From Nothopassalora personata (lineage: Eukaryota; Ascomycota; Dothideomycetes; Mycosphaerellales; Mycosphaerellaceae): a DNA stretch of 64,000 nt. Where the stretch lies: positions 2,046,001 to 2,110,000 of the forward strand of contig CM066289.1 of NCBI GenBank assembly GCA_033816765.1, written 5' to 3'. The notes under the pieces are model-generated. The model saw only the letters and a program-made list of their open reading frames with translations, was not told the DNA's origin and made no database searches. Position numbers and translations under genes: made by a program. Shown here in pieces: positions 45,401-56,091 of the stretch. How positions within the stretch are numbered: position 1 is the stretch's first letter; each line of letters opens with the position of its first letter.

Positions 45401-47448
45401 TCTTGGTACTGGGCTAAAAGGTAGAGCGAAGCGCGTCGTGTAGTACATGCCCCCGAACGCTTCGTTACAGTCGGAGCTGGCGCTGGACGCGTGTCGCCCT
45501 TCAGATACGTACCGTAGGCAATCTTTGCAGGCTCTGCCATTTGGTTTACTTGTCCAACAGCCGTCTCCCAATTGCTGCCTTCAAATTTCGAAATGAACGG
45601 CCAGTAGTCCTGCATAGTCTCCTCGCGCGCAGCATGCGGTAACTTGAGTCGTTCGACAAACAAGCTGTGGACACGACTAATATCCTCCTCAGACGGTCGC
45701 TCAGGTACATCTTGTACGATAATATGTGCGTGTCGCCGCCAGATGGCATGGCTTTTGTCGATTCTCCAGCGTGTCGACGCAACGGCGCGCTCTAGGACCG
45801 TCTTGAGGAGATCCTTATTGAACAGTTCTTTGCACATTTCAAGGTCTTCCTGGGTCCAGCTGCTCAGATCCGCACCTTCCAGGTTGTAGCAAGCTGCATA
45901 GTTAGTTTGGATCCAGTCCGCATATGCTTGCCAGATATCGATTGAAGCTGGCTCGTCCTGTACCGCTCGATCAAATAACTCAATCAGTCCGATGCGCTCG
46001 CTGCTATCCCTCGCAAGTACGGCTTCATCTGCCAGCCAGTCCTTCCAGATAGCTTCACCGACTGCGAAACGCGTGTCCATGGCCTCTCGAGCTTGGCGTA
46101 GCTCGTTGAGGAGGGCATAGCTACGAGGATCTCCAGCGTTAGTTGTGCCGTCCGAGCTGTCTATCGGCGGATGCACATGAGCGAGGAAGCCTTTGTGGAG
46201 CAGATTGATGAGCTGCACATGCTGGTTGTAGGCGTAAGAATTCTCGGCGAGAAAGCCGAGCAGATCAGTGACAGTCTTCGACTCTTCGTCAGAAAGCGCA
46301 TGTGAGGTGAAATCGCGGGGTGGCGGCGTCTGCGAAGGTGCCTCCGCCATGGTGAGGTCAGCCTATGAAGAAATCAGCATATGTCGCGATGACGATGGAG
46401 CTGGCTTTTCATGACTCGCGTAGGGCTCTCGACAACAAAGAGTACTGTATGCCGAGCGCACTACACGCAGGTCAAACATACCAGAGATTGCCGCGATATG
46501 TTTCTAGCGATGGGTGGCGCGGCAATGTTTGATGGCGATCGTTTGTGGTTGCCACGAACGCTGTTGGCGGAGTAAGTCCGTGTTGTTTGTTGCCTCTGCT
46601 GCATCGAAGCAAGATCTGAGAAAACCGTTAGCGCGGACTAGGCTCCGACGTGCAGCCGATCCCCAAAACACATTCACATCTATGAGTATGGCGACTGCGA
46701 CATCATGCTTTGGCTCTTGGTGTGAGTCGCGAAGTGCGAAGCGCGCATCGCTTTTACCATACCGATGCGGTCAGAAGTAACGATGACAGTCAATCACAAT
46801 CGACATTGCTCTCATCCTTCGGCGCCTGGTCCTCCACGATCCTCTCTGGACACAGCTCTCGGAATGGCCAAGACATAATTTCTTAAAGAGCAGCTGTGCA
46901 GAGTGTTCCAAACTGAACCAAAAGGTCTCGACACTGGCTCAGGTGGACAGCAATGCCGACTTCCCACTTACGGTCTGCTTGCTAACACATCCAAGCTCCG
47001 ACCATGAACACAACGAAATACACTAACCTGCTAAGGTCTCAATCTGCGGCGTTGATGAAGGTCGATGGGCGACTCCGGGTCTCTGATGTCGCTGCGGCGG
47101 CGGCGCATATCCATATGCTCCCTGCCGCTGATCTGGATGTGGTGCACTGGTTGGCGGTAAAGGTCGAAAACTCGGCGCTGCTATTGCACCCGGCTGTACG
47201 TTGAAGGCTTGTTTGTGCTGCGGATGCGATGGCGTGCCCCTGATGCTATGCGCTGCGTTCGAGCTTGGTGAGGGGCGAGAAATGATCCTCTCCGGTGAAC
47301 GCCTGATCTCCTGGCTAAGGCCTGAGCCGGTCCTTTTGCCACTCGGTCTTTCTTGTCGTGGTCTCGATGTTCGTTTCTGAGGTGAGGATGTAGGCGAATC
47401 GCTCGCTGGCTGGCTGTCATCTGGCGACAGGAGTGCATTGATGTCCAT
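42432..47448 (-). CDS. prp24: U4/U6 snRNP recycling factor, Prp24/SART3 type, six exons, 1337 aa
   Basis: Exons: 47028-47448, 46482-46615, 45513-46362, 44952-45353, 44591-44796 and 42432-44432. All five junctions have GT/AG ends and phases 1,0,1,1,0 that close. Prp24/SART3 re-anneals U4 and U6 snRNAs for spliceosome recycling. The N-terminal ~190 residues are disordered, starting MDINALLSPDD and passing through ETLADLASMQ across the first junction, then MAEAPSQTPPPRDFTS. Residues about 200-700 carry HAT-type helical repeats (IWQAYADWIQTNY, FPTATDWWLDYVDFIL, YDFWAKYYNWELWFW). Four RRMs follow at about 870-940, 945-1020, 1036-1112 and 1167-1225 (ITLRNLPTN, LYVANYPEAY, VFAKNLDREQ, IAVFNIPDTV). 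The tail KSNSDFRTML matches the LSm-binding C-terminal motif. Intron 1 is 412 bp, long for this genome. A gene model starting at ATG 46350 would drop the extension. Confidence 0.93.
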
Positions 47449-48069
47449 GTCGAAGGAGAATTGCCTGTTAACACCAAACGCCAGTCCCCTTCAATGATAG
47501 CCCTCACGCATGCAGGGAAACTTGCGACATGCCCTAGCGGGTTTCGACTGCGGCTCGGCGGCTTGCCTGAAGTATGCTGTCCTGTCGATGCGGCGAGCAG
47601 TGCAGCAGATTTCTTGATGACTAGTGCAGTGCGCGAATATGTGCGATGACCTAGCACCTTGCTCTGAATCGGGGCCGACCCACCACGCCCGTAGCCGACC
47701 GTCGATCAAGTTGTCATGAGAACTGTGACCGTATGGCCAGCGGTATGGTATGCGATTTAGAATGTCAAAGCGCACAGATGTCTACCGTACACTCTGGATG
47801 TTTGTGAGACGCGGCCTACGTGTGTTTAAGAGCACAGGTTCGGACTATATCCGGACGGGTCTATATCCCTGACAGTGACGCTGATCTTTTTCTCGATATT
47901 CCGTATTTGTTGCCAGGATCGTGGTTGGCTTGGCGCTCGAAGCTGAGGACGGCCGCGGAACGAGCCGACCTTTTGCCATCTTCGCGGAGTTCGACAGAGG
48001 ATCTACGTCCGTAAGGATACTATACACCACATCTCAAGCACCTCTCATCGCCGCGTCCGCACTCTAGCG
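47449..48069. other. Divergent promoter between the Prp24-like gene and the uL22m gene
   Basis: About 0.6 kb shared by two divergent housekeeping genes for RNA splicing and mitochondrial translation. No other feature recognised. Confidence 0.5.
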
Positions 48070-49182
48070 ATGAGCTTGTCGGCGCCTGCTAGGCGGCTGC
48101 CTTGGACATGTATGCCCAGGCTATACCGCACCAATGCCGAACTGCACTGACAATTCTCAGGCCTCTCCTGTCGCTCGCCGTCGAATCAATACCAGCGCAG
48201 AACAGCCATTCTCGGCCGTGGCAACTCCAAGTCCTCCTCCGAAGATGGCGATCAGCCCAATCCTGTCTTGGAAGAGTTCCGCAAGAAGAATCCAAAAGTG
48301 ACCGACCAGGTACAGAACCAGCAGCAACAGATGGCCGATGCTATGCGCGTTCCTGGTGACCTCGCCTCCTCCTCCATCTTCGAGCACGAGCGCCGCACTT
48401 CATCGCAAAAAACATCTGCAGAGACGGAGCCCTCCAAAGTGAAAATCGGGGGCAACGCGCGTGATCCAAAGATTATGGCCCGTGTCCTGAATCCCGACCC
48501 GAATGCCCGCGAACGATGGGAGAGGAAGAAGGTCATACAGATGGTGCGGAAAGGCGGGAGATTGACGAATGCGCAAATGATAAAGAGGACGGAACGGGAG
48601 CATTTGGTGAAGAGCCACAACATGAAGACATCTGTAAAAAAACTTGGGATGCTAGCACGCCAAATCCAAGGCAAGACAATTGACGATGCGATTGTGCAGA
48701 TGCGGTTCAGCAAGAAGCGCGTAGCGAAAGAAGTGTTGAAGCAGTTAGAATTTGCGAGGGATGAGGCTGTCGTGATGCGAGGGATGGGACTTGGAAAGCT
48801 TCAAGGCCAAGAGACGGAGGATCCTGTGGACGAGCTCACGACAAGGGTAGAACAAGTGTCACTAAAGAAGGACAGACCCGTCGAGATCCAGCTCAAAGAC
48901 GGCAAGAGACATCGCGTTGAAGACAGGAGTAAGATCTACATCGACCAAGCGTGGGTGGGACGGGGACCCTACGGACAACTGCCAGACTACCGTGCCAGAG
49001 GGCGAGTCTTCATCATGAGGACACCATGGACTAGTCTCAGCGTGGTGCTGAAAGAGGAGGCTACACGGGTGAGACAGTGGGAAGAGCGTGAGGCGAAGAG
49101 AGTTAAGCAGTTGAAGGAGAAGGTGTGGGTACCACTGCCGGATCGTCCGATTCAGACACAGAGGCAGTGGTTTAGTTGGTGA
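48070..49182 (+). CDS. mrpl22: Mitochondrial large-subunit ribosomal protein uL22m
   Basis: Exons 48070-48109 and 48161-49182 (353 aa). The 51-bp intron has a GTATGC donor, a CACTGACAA branch site and a TCTCAG acceptor; phase 1 closes. The protein belongs to the mitoribosomal large subunit. The first residues (MSLSAPARRLPWTCLSCRSP) form a basic, Arg/Ser-rich amphipathic presequence for mitochondrial import, which supports the two-exon model over a start inside exon 2. The L22 core is about residues 150-290: NMKTSVKKLGMLARQIQGKT, DDAIVQMRFSKKRVAKEVLK, VGRGPYGQLPDYRARGR. The C-terminal extension (REAKRVKQLKEKVWVPLPDR) is typical of fungal mitochondrial forms. The gene is intact. Confidence 0.94.
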
Positions 49183-49518
49183 TCGACTCCCATGTGAGAT
49201 GGGTTCATGTACATCTACGTCACGAAGTCGCAAGATACAGCTGTACGATAGCCATCGGGGATGCGATGCGCTTCTTACTGATAGATCGAAAGCGTGGCCG
49301 CGCAAAGCCGCTAGCTTGTGAGGCAGCTATATCACTTGAAGCATGCGAGAGCGTTATCACCCTGGGTTCAGACAGCAAGGCGCTATATATGCGCTATTAC
49401 AAAGTTCCGTGCAGAATGCTCAAAGCTGCACAATCGTCAAATACAGGCTGAGTATAGCTATCATTCAACCTGACAGACCATACAGGGCTTTCATGGACAT
49501 CATCGTCAATCGAGTCGT
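49183..49518. other. Convergent 3' spacer
   Basis: 336 bp between the stops of the uL22m and Cdt1-like genes. It presumably contains both polyadenylation regions. No gene seen. Confidence 0.5.
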
Positions 49519-50997
49519 TCACGCCAAAGCGGTCTCCACTCTCGCCCTCAGCTCTGCCAGCCCTACGCTCGCACTCCTGACAACCACAACACCCTTTACT
49601 TCTCCGCTCTGAATGACCCTCGCAAATCCAGGCGCGATCTCCTTGTCCAACAGTGTTAAGCACCGGTCAATTTCGTCCTTGCTGATTGGGTTCCGCAGAC
49701 TCTGCTGCAACTGCTGTGTTATAGCTGGCATACTGAGACTACATCGCTCTTTGGTTCCGACCAACAGAGAGAGCACCTTGGCCACATCTTCTAGTCGATG
49801 TAACGCCGACTTGCGGTCCAGGTGCTCTTTTGTGGGCCCGGTTGGGAGGCCAGATGACAAGCTCTGCTTGGCCAGGATGCGGTCCAGGAGTGCGGTGCCT
49901 CTAGTCTGTGTTGCTTTGACAGACTTGATGGCTGCAACTTCCTCTGTTGAAGGTTTCGGCGCTTCTGCTTTCGCTGCTGCTGCACCGGCCTTGAGGTCTG
50001 CTAGCCGTTGCTGTCCTCGTGCGAAGACAGGCGCTGCTTTCACTGTAGACTCATTCAGAGTGATCTCGAGCAGTGGTAGCTGGCCCAGGAATCTTGCGGC
50101 CGTTCGATTTTCCTGCGGTACGTTGGACTGCCATCCGTGCCATGCTTTCTGCAGTGCGTCTTCGAACTTTCGATTCAGCTCATCCTCGTCGATGTAGCTT
50201 GATGTACGCCTCAATGGTCGTCCCTGGGCCTCATTCCTCACGAGGCAGATTCCAGCTCGTCCAAAGTCTTGAAGTGTAAAGTTGCGCTGTTTATGATCAG
50301 GCACGGCCAATATCCGCTGTATGTCCTCTAGTTTCACACTACGTTTCTTCCAATACTTCGATAGAGAGGGTAGGAGGGCTCCAATCTCGACCGGCGAGGC
50401 ACTGCCATGGTGCGAGTAGTAGAGATGGAGCGATTTGAGAAAGGATGAGTAGAGATCTTCGAGCTCCTCGAGCTCGGCTGGGAAGCTCACATCTAGGTCG
50501 TGTTCGTGCTTCGGCGTGTCCGGAGGAGTGTCACACGAAAGCTTCTGATGGGCAAGCGCGTAAGGTATCGCTCGTGCATTGGCGTCGATCTTCAAATTAT
50601 CGAACAGGGCTGCGGCGCCTCGAGTCGGTGTTTGTGCAGGTGAGGCAAGTGCTATGTTCTTGACGCGCTTGTTCCGCGGCGTAGACACTGCAGCCGTTGG
50701 GAAGTCATTGGCAGGAGCGGTGGCTTTGGAGCTGACCACTACCTCATCTCCATCGTCTTCTGTGTCAATTGCACGTTTCCTCTTCTTCGGAGCTGTGCTT
50801 GCGGCCTTGACTGGCGCTGGAGGAGGCGTCTCTTCGCATCTGTGCTGCTTCTTCCGCCTGGTGACGTCGCCATCGTCGACGTTAGCCTTTTTTATGCGCC
50901 CAAAACTCTTGATACCCTTCAGAGCCTTGGTCGGTCGACTTTGTTTACTGGTGGTTTCCTCCACAGCAACGTGCTTGCGTTTGCGTTGTACTGGCAT
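49519..50997 (-). CDS. cdt1: DNA replication licensing factor Cdt1-like, 492 aa
   Basis: Single exon. I chose ATG 50997 because the frame further upstream starts without an ATG context and reads as leader. Cdt1 loads the MCM2-7 helicase at origins in G1. Residues 1-160 are basic and disordered (PVQRKRKHVA, APKKRKRAID), with nuclear-localisation-type clusters. The middle winged-helix region runs about 190-310: IPYALAHQKLSCDTPPDTPK, ELEDLYSSFLKSLHLYYSHH, KRSVKLEDIQRILAVP, FGRAGICLVRN. The C-terminal winged helix is about 405-490: LHRLEDVAKVLSLLVGTKER, LRNPISKDEIDRCLTLLDKE, GFARVIQSGEVKGVVVVR, which in Cdt1 binds MCM. Identity rests on this domain order and conserved patches; a generic winged-helix protein is the alternative. 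Confidence 0.8.
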   Translation of the reverse strand: MPVQRKRKHVAVEETTSKQSRPTKALKGIKSFGRIKKANVDDGDVTRRKKQHRCEETPPPAPVKAASTAPKKRKRAIDTEDDGDEVVVSSKATAPANDFPTAAVSTPRNKRVKNIALASPAQTPTRGAAALFDNLKIDANARAIPYALAHQKLSCDTPPDTPKHEHDLDVSFPAELEELEDLYSSFLKSLHLYYSHHGSASPVEIGALLPSLSKYWKKRSVKLEDIQRILAVPDHKQRNFTLQDFGRAGICLVRNEAQGRPLRRTSSYIDEDELNRKFEDALQKAWHGWQSNVPQENRTAARFLGQLPLLEITLNESTVKAAPVFARGQQRLADLKAGAAAAKAEAPKPSTEEVAAIKSVKATQTRGTALLDRILAKQSLSSGLPTGPTKEHLDRKSALHRLEDVAKVLSLLVGTKERCSLSMPAITQQLQQSLRNPISKDEIDRCLTLLDKEIAPGFARVIQSGEVKGVVVVRSASVGLAELRARVETALA

Positions 50998-51761
50998 ATT
51001 CGTTGTATGTAATATGTCGCGAGGTATGATAGAAGCTGTATGATGGTGTATCGAGGAATGCGACAATGTTGTAGAGAGATGCTCGTTGAAGTACTGTGTT
51101 GATAGTATACGGCGCGTGCTGGAAGAAGTGGCTGGGCTTGACGCGCAGAAATCGCGTCGAAGCGCGATTGCTAGCGCCATGCACGCTCTTTCCAAGCTCC
51201 GACGTCGCTTCGAACACACCATTCACCTTAGGTCATGAAAAGTTCCTTTCATCTCTATCTTCACATGCCAGCCTACTGCGCTTACTGCTGGCCGAGGTTC
51301 CTATCTCAGTCTTTGTCGCGAGATATGGTGCCTTTGCAACTGACAAAGTTCGTTGCCGGCGAGCGCTTTGCTTCGTACTGAAGCAGACGCTCCTGCTCGA
51401 ATCTGCGGAAGTGTACCTGGGCAGCGAGGACTGTAGCATCTATGCGAAGGAGTGCGTGCTATGCTATGCGTAAGTCACTGGATGTTGCGTCATCCGCTGC
51501 GTGTTCCATAGAGCGGCGAGGAACTTTTTCACCAGTCCTTGGTGGCTATCATGGTATGCCTGCAAATTATACGTGCGGCCGTAAGCCAGCATATAGGAAC
51601 AGACACTCCAACCCGCTCAGCAATTTGCCATCCGGAATTTCGTGAGGAGCATAAGTCTCACCTGGCGAGTTATTGCTGGACGTCCAGGAATGTAAGACTG
51701 AATCATGCTACGTTTCTCCTCTGTTCTTGTCTCTCTATACCCTCAGCGCCCTGTACCGCAT
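50998..51761. other. Upstream region of the Cdt1-like gene and the MFS pseudogene
   Basis: A divergent intergenic stretch without a supported gene. It would have carried the promoters of both flanking genes. Confidence 0.4.
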
Positions 51762-53503
51762 ATGCCCGGTATGGATCATGTCGAGAATGAGGGGGAACAC
51801 GTCGAGAATGGCAGGCAGTATTCAGGCAAGACGCTGGTACGCAAGGAATCTTCAATCTTCAATCTCGACAAGAAGATTCAGTTATCCTCATCAGGAAGCA
51901 GCAATTAAGTCGATATAGATCTCGAAGCTCGAGGCGAAGAAGATTGGTATGTGCTTGCTTGATGTTGAAGTGCTCAAGACAATCACACAAAGATGGCAAC
52001 GGTATAACACAACCGGCGACGGGCGTACGGTACTCATCCCGCAGCCTTCGGATGATCGCGACGATCTCTTGAACTGGGCTTGAGGAGGAAGCATGTCGTC
52101 CTACTGGTGATCGCGGCGACTGCTTTTCTGCCAGATTATGGGTCTGCTACAGGCCCCGCGTCGTTGATACCCCAAGCAGCGCAGGTCAACAGCCACAAGC
52201 TTCTCTCTGCCTTCCTGACACTTTCCCAGCCAATGGAATACGACCTAAGACCACGTCAACAGATCAACATCGGAAGACGTCTTCATGCTTGGCGCAGGAG
52301 GTGTCAATTCGTGGTTATGCTTTCAGCATACTTCGGCCACCTACCAGTACTTCTCTGGTTCACCTGAACTGGTCTCTGGACAGCCGCAGGATGTGCAGCG
52401 TCAGACACGTTGCCGACACTCGTAGCTTTCCGCACACTGCACGGCTTTTTCTCAACTGTGGCGCAAGTAGGAGGGGCCATGTTCATCAAAGATATGTTCT
52501 TCGATCACGAAAGAGCCGGGAAGCTTAACATCTGGGCCACTTTCTTCGTATTGAGTCCTTATTTTGGGCCACACATCATAGTTTTCATCCTCGACACACA
52601 AGAGTGACCTTGAGCGTTCTGGGTGTTCACATGCGTGAGCGCTGTATGCCTTCTGACTATCATGTCTGTGGCTGAAGAGACATTCTTCAACAAGTCGATA
52701 CCTCCGGAGCAGCGCCCTATTCGCAGACGTGGGATCTCTGGACATATATCGCCACTCATTGGGATTGAACAATGGTAATCCCGTAATCAGCGATACACCG
52801 CCAAGGAAGCGGTCATGCGGTCGGTCCGCGTGTTGGCCAAACCCACTGTCTTCATCACCAATATCTACTACCTTCTGGTGTTCGCGTGGGCCGTTGGTAT
52901 GAACACGACACTTTCGATGTTTCTCGTGCCAATTTACCATTTCGGCATGAAGTCGATCCGACGATGCTACTTCACTCGAGTGATGGCGGTCATACTGGGC
53001 GAAGCAGTTGGCCACTGGCTGCATGATACTCTTGCGGCGAAGAAGTTGACACCTAGAAACCCAGCCGGGAAGCTCGAACAAGAATACCGTTTGATGACGA
53101 TCACTGTATCGACGCCATTCATGGTCAATGGCATCGTGTCCCTTGGCTTTGCCCTCGAAAATACATGGCATTACGTGATCGCTGCAAGGAGCTGGGTTCT
53201 ATATGTGTTTGTGAGTAGTTTCGCTCACTTCTAAGCAGAGCGACATGTTGACATCGTTCTTAGGATATCATGATCACCACAGTCGCCTTGAGATCCTACA
53301 ATCTCGACAGCTACCCAGAAGGAAGTGGCGAGATTGCTGCGTGGCTCGATATGGCAAGTACCATTGGCGACTTCATCATCCAGTATTTTCAAGTCGATCG
53401 GGCCAAACAGATGGGCACAAAAGCCATGTCTGGTCTCCAAAGTGCCATAATTTTGGGTTGCTACTTCTTGATATTGTATGTGCAAATGCATGAAAGAAGA
53501 TGA
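51762..53503 (+). pseudogene. MFS transporter (DHA1-type) pseudogene, near full length
   Basis: The homology is colinear and nearly complete. An N-terminal cytosolic part comes first (ATG 51762, PGMDHVENEGEHVENGRQYS, ESSIFNLDK, then VDIDLEARGEEDW, then TGDGRTVLIPQPSDD). The membrane half follows in one frame from about 52080: VLLVIAATAFLPDYGSATG, VAFRTLHGFFSTVAQVGGAM, INIWATFF-like KLNIWATFFVLSPYFGP, AVCLLTIMSVAEETFFNKSI, KPTVFITNIYYLLVFAWAVG and GEAVGHWLHDTLAAK. After a still-canonical intron (53211-53263, GTGAGT...TTAG) comes IMITTVALRSYNLDSYPEGS-type sequence to the stop before 53504. Stops break it: TAA 51906, TGA 52365, TGA 52605 and 52611 (both where the family has Trp), and a TAA near 52775. 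Frames also shift near 52080 and around 52150-52300. It cannot make a full transporter. Confidence 0.85.
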
Positions 53504-54335
53504 GAGAGCGAGCTGAGCCTTTGCGCTTTAAGGCTGATTTAATATCTCCGAGACCTGCTGGCATGCCAAGACGGGAAGGTCATGTGTGCAACGTCGATCA
53601 ATTTGAAGCCAAGCAAAACGAAGCAATGTCGATAGCTGGAATCACACAACCGGTGCTCTCCCAAGAGCGCTGTTCTCGTCTTTCTCTTCAAACATGCGCA
53701 ATGATCAGTGTTGCAGCCTCTTGCATCGAAGCGCAACATACCGCTGCGAAACCATGGCGATAACCTTGGCGTCGCCGCTGCTTCCGCCCGAGTGCTTGCA
53801 AGGTGCAGAGAAGCCGACGGCAGGGCTGGCCTCACTTGGCCAATCCAAATCGCCCACACCACAACGTTCTAAGCCTTGCCACTGGACGTGGCGACACTTT
53901 GATGTCGGCATATTCTTACCGCTGAAAACACGTCGTCACCAGCCTATTGCCGATCAATTTCCAGCTGCAAGCTTTCGTCCGGAACAACTGCTCCAATCCA
54001 GGCCGACGTTTTCACATCATCTCCTCACCATTGTAAGACCTGCAACTGGACGTGGCGACACAAACACCATTCGAGACCCCGGCACGGGACTCCTGTTTTA
54101 CTGGCGCCACACGTGCGATACCGTTGGACGTGTGGTGCAAATGCGATACCCCACGAATGTTACCTCAGGAAACTAACAGGTCACGTACGAACCTACCGTG
54201 TCTTCTTGGACCTTTGACGTCCTGCGGCGGTGCGGGCGCCAGTGGTGACTTCATTTTGACCCGACTACTAGACGCCTTCGTCCACCACGTTCTTCCTCTG
54301 TTCCTTCAACTTGTTTCGACAGAAACGAGTCGACT
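53504..54335. other. Region 5' of the kinase gene, with a 17-bp direct repeat
   Basis: This stretch contains the probable promoter and first exon of the kinase. A 17-bp sequence (ACTGGACGTGGCGACAC) occurs twice in direct orientation at 53881-53897 and 54045-54061. A possible first exon of the kinase starts at ATG 54157, using a weak GTGTCT donor and the acceptor ACTACTAG at about 54271; the phases agree but the donor is poor. Confidence 0.4.
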
Positions 54336-55976
54336 TTGGGTATATCGCGGTCCACGGCAGATTTGCAAAGGAAATCACCATCGCCTATCGAAATCACTTG
54401 TGATCCCGACCTGACTTATCGATATGGCGCGTCGAACGAGGTAGTAACGGAGATTGCTACGGGCTGGACCTTCACATCTAATTTACTGAACGCTGCTGGG
54501 GGCAATCTGCGTGCAAGCATTTGTGTGAACGTTGTTCTTTTTGGAGCCTTCCGAGTCACCACAACAGAAGTCATGGCAGGACACATCACTTGGCTGCCAA
54601 CATTTGGATCGCATTGTGAGAGGATAGCGCAAAACAATCAGTCAAGGACCCGACCACTTCCCTTGCGACTGAGAACATACTCCAATGCCGGATTTCAGAG
54701 TCCTGACTTTGACGATAACCGCAATGGAGTCCATCCTCGACATAAATCCGTATCGGCGGCCACGAGTGTTGCGGAACTGAGTCCTTGCACGGTCCTTGAG
54801 GAGGGAGAGGAAGGTGAAGAAGATAGGAGCGAAATGGAAGATGTCGCCGCCGACTTTGAAAGCCCCAGAACCTCTGTCGATGGTAGCACAAGTGGAATGT
54901 CCGACATCTTCAGCTTGGCCGGATCTCCTTCGGCACCACTGACAGCTATATCAAGCGAACGCAGCTCTCTCGATATAGATGTGCCAGCCGTGCTCACCTA
55001 CGACTTCAGCAAGCTTGACTATGAGCTAGAGCGTGCGAAAGTCCTGGGCGAAGGTCTCTGGAGTACGGTCTACCTTGCAGAGCAGAAGCGGACCCGGCCT
55101 GCTCGTCGTCGAGGTTCATCGTTACTGTCGCCTACTAAGTCTCCCAGGCTGTTCAGGAAGTCTAGGGCAACTTCCACTCCACGTCTGCTTGCGGTGAAAA
55201 CACCAGCTCGGCAGGATTCCAAAGAGATCTTCCGCCAAGAAGCAAGAATGCTGACGCATCTGCAACGCCGAGTCACAGCGAGCCAATATATCGTTCCATT
55301 CTGTGGTCTAGATGAGCGGAACCATTCCTTAATCTTCGAGGCCATAATCGGAGGATCGCTGGAAGGCTTGTGTGGTCGAATGAAGCAGATGACTGAAATC
55401 GCCCGTCATCTGGAGCTCATTTCACTCTTTCCTGGAATCGCATACGATCTGATCAACGGCCTTGACTTCCTGCACTCCAATGGCGTAGTTCACGCAGATA
55501 TCAAGCCTGGAAACATCCTGCTCGACATCTCTGAGCATGCGACTGAACAAAGACCTGTGATCCGGGCTAGGTTCATCGATTTCTCGGCTTCTTTTATGCC
55601 TGAGAAAGACGATCCGTCGAATACTGGCGGCACTTGGGATTACATGGCGCCCGAGCAGATGCGCATTCAACCTGAATGGAACACGCCGACATTTGCAAGC
55701 GATGTATGGAGTCTGGGCATCACCCTGCTGTACATCCTTGTAGGGGGTTCGCCATACACCGCAGCTTGTGGTGACAACAATTTCATGCTTCGCGAAGCTA
55801 TCAAAAGTGGCGATCCTTTGCAGTTCGCTAGGATGGATCCTGTGCCCCGAAAGCGACTGGCTGCTTGTCAAGACTTTGTGGATTGTTGTCGGCAGGCATT
55901 GAAGAAGGATCGCGAGAACCGGGTCAGCGCTGACGCCTGGGTCAACTGGCTAGAGGACTGGCAGCTGGATGATTAG
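54336..55976 (+). CDS. Fungal-specific Ser/Thr protein kinase with HAD/DFS catalytic motifs
   Basis: The main exon is open from 54336 to stop 55976; the 5' end is unresolved because the first codon is not ATG (first in-frame ATG 54573). Numbering from 54336, the kinase domain spans about 225-546. It has the Gly loop VLGEGLWSTVYLAEQ, VAIK lysine AVKTP (K288), catalytic loop HADIKPGNILLD (386-397; HAD replaces HRD), metal motif DFS instead of DFG (D415), and GGTWDYMAPEQ with APE (438-440). It ends with SDVWSLGITLLYILVGGSPY. All metal- and ATP-binding residues are present, so activity is plausible despite the changed motifs. A Ser-rich insert (RRGSSLLSPTKSP) separates the Gly loop from the lysine. 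The N-terminal ~220 residues are disordered and acidic. The substrate is unknown. Confidence 0.85.
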   Translation: MGISRSTADLQRKSPSPIEITCDPDLTYRYGASNEVVTEIATGWTFTSNLLNAAGGNLRASICVNVVLFGAFRVTTTEVMAGHITWLPTFGSHCERIAQNNQSRTRPLPLRLRTYSNAGFQSPDFDDNRNGVHPRHKSVSAATSVAELSPCTVLEEGEEGEEDRSEMEDVAADFESPRTSVDGSTSGMSDIFSLAGSPSAPLTAISSERSSLDIDVPAVLTYDFSKLDYELERAKVLGEGLWSTVYLAEQKRTRPARRRGSSLLSPTKSPRLFRKSRATSTPRLLAVKTPARQDSKEIFRQEARMLTHLQRRVTASQYIVPFCGLDERNHSLIFEAIIGGSLEGLCGRMKQMTEIARHLELISLFPGIAYDLINGLDFLHSNGVVHADIKPGNILLDISEHATEQRPVIRARFIDFSASFMPEKDDPSNTGGTWDYMAPEQMRIQPEWNTPTFASDVWSLGITLLYILVGGSPYTAACGDNNFMLREAIKSGDPLQFARMDPVPRKRLAACQDFVDCCRQALKKDRENRVSADAWVNWLEDWQLDD

Positions 55977-56091
55977 CAGCGTTGGCTTGATATTTGTATA
56001 CTATGCCATGTCAGCGATATATACCATGAGGAACGACATGCTTCTATTCGCGATTATATCGATCTTCGCCAGCAGTAATCCATTGGTCAGC

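Noticed and set aside
46350..46352. Start of the Prp24-like protein at this ATG
   Set aside because: A splice acceptor (TTCATAG) sits 12 bases upstream in the right phase, and two upstream exons restore leader motifs I recall from other fungi.
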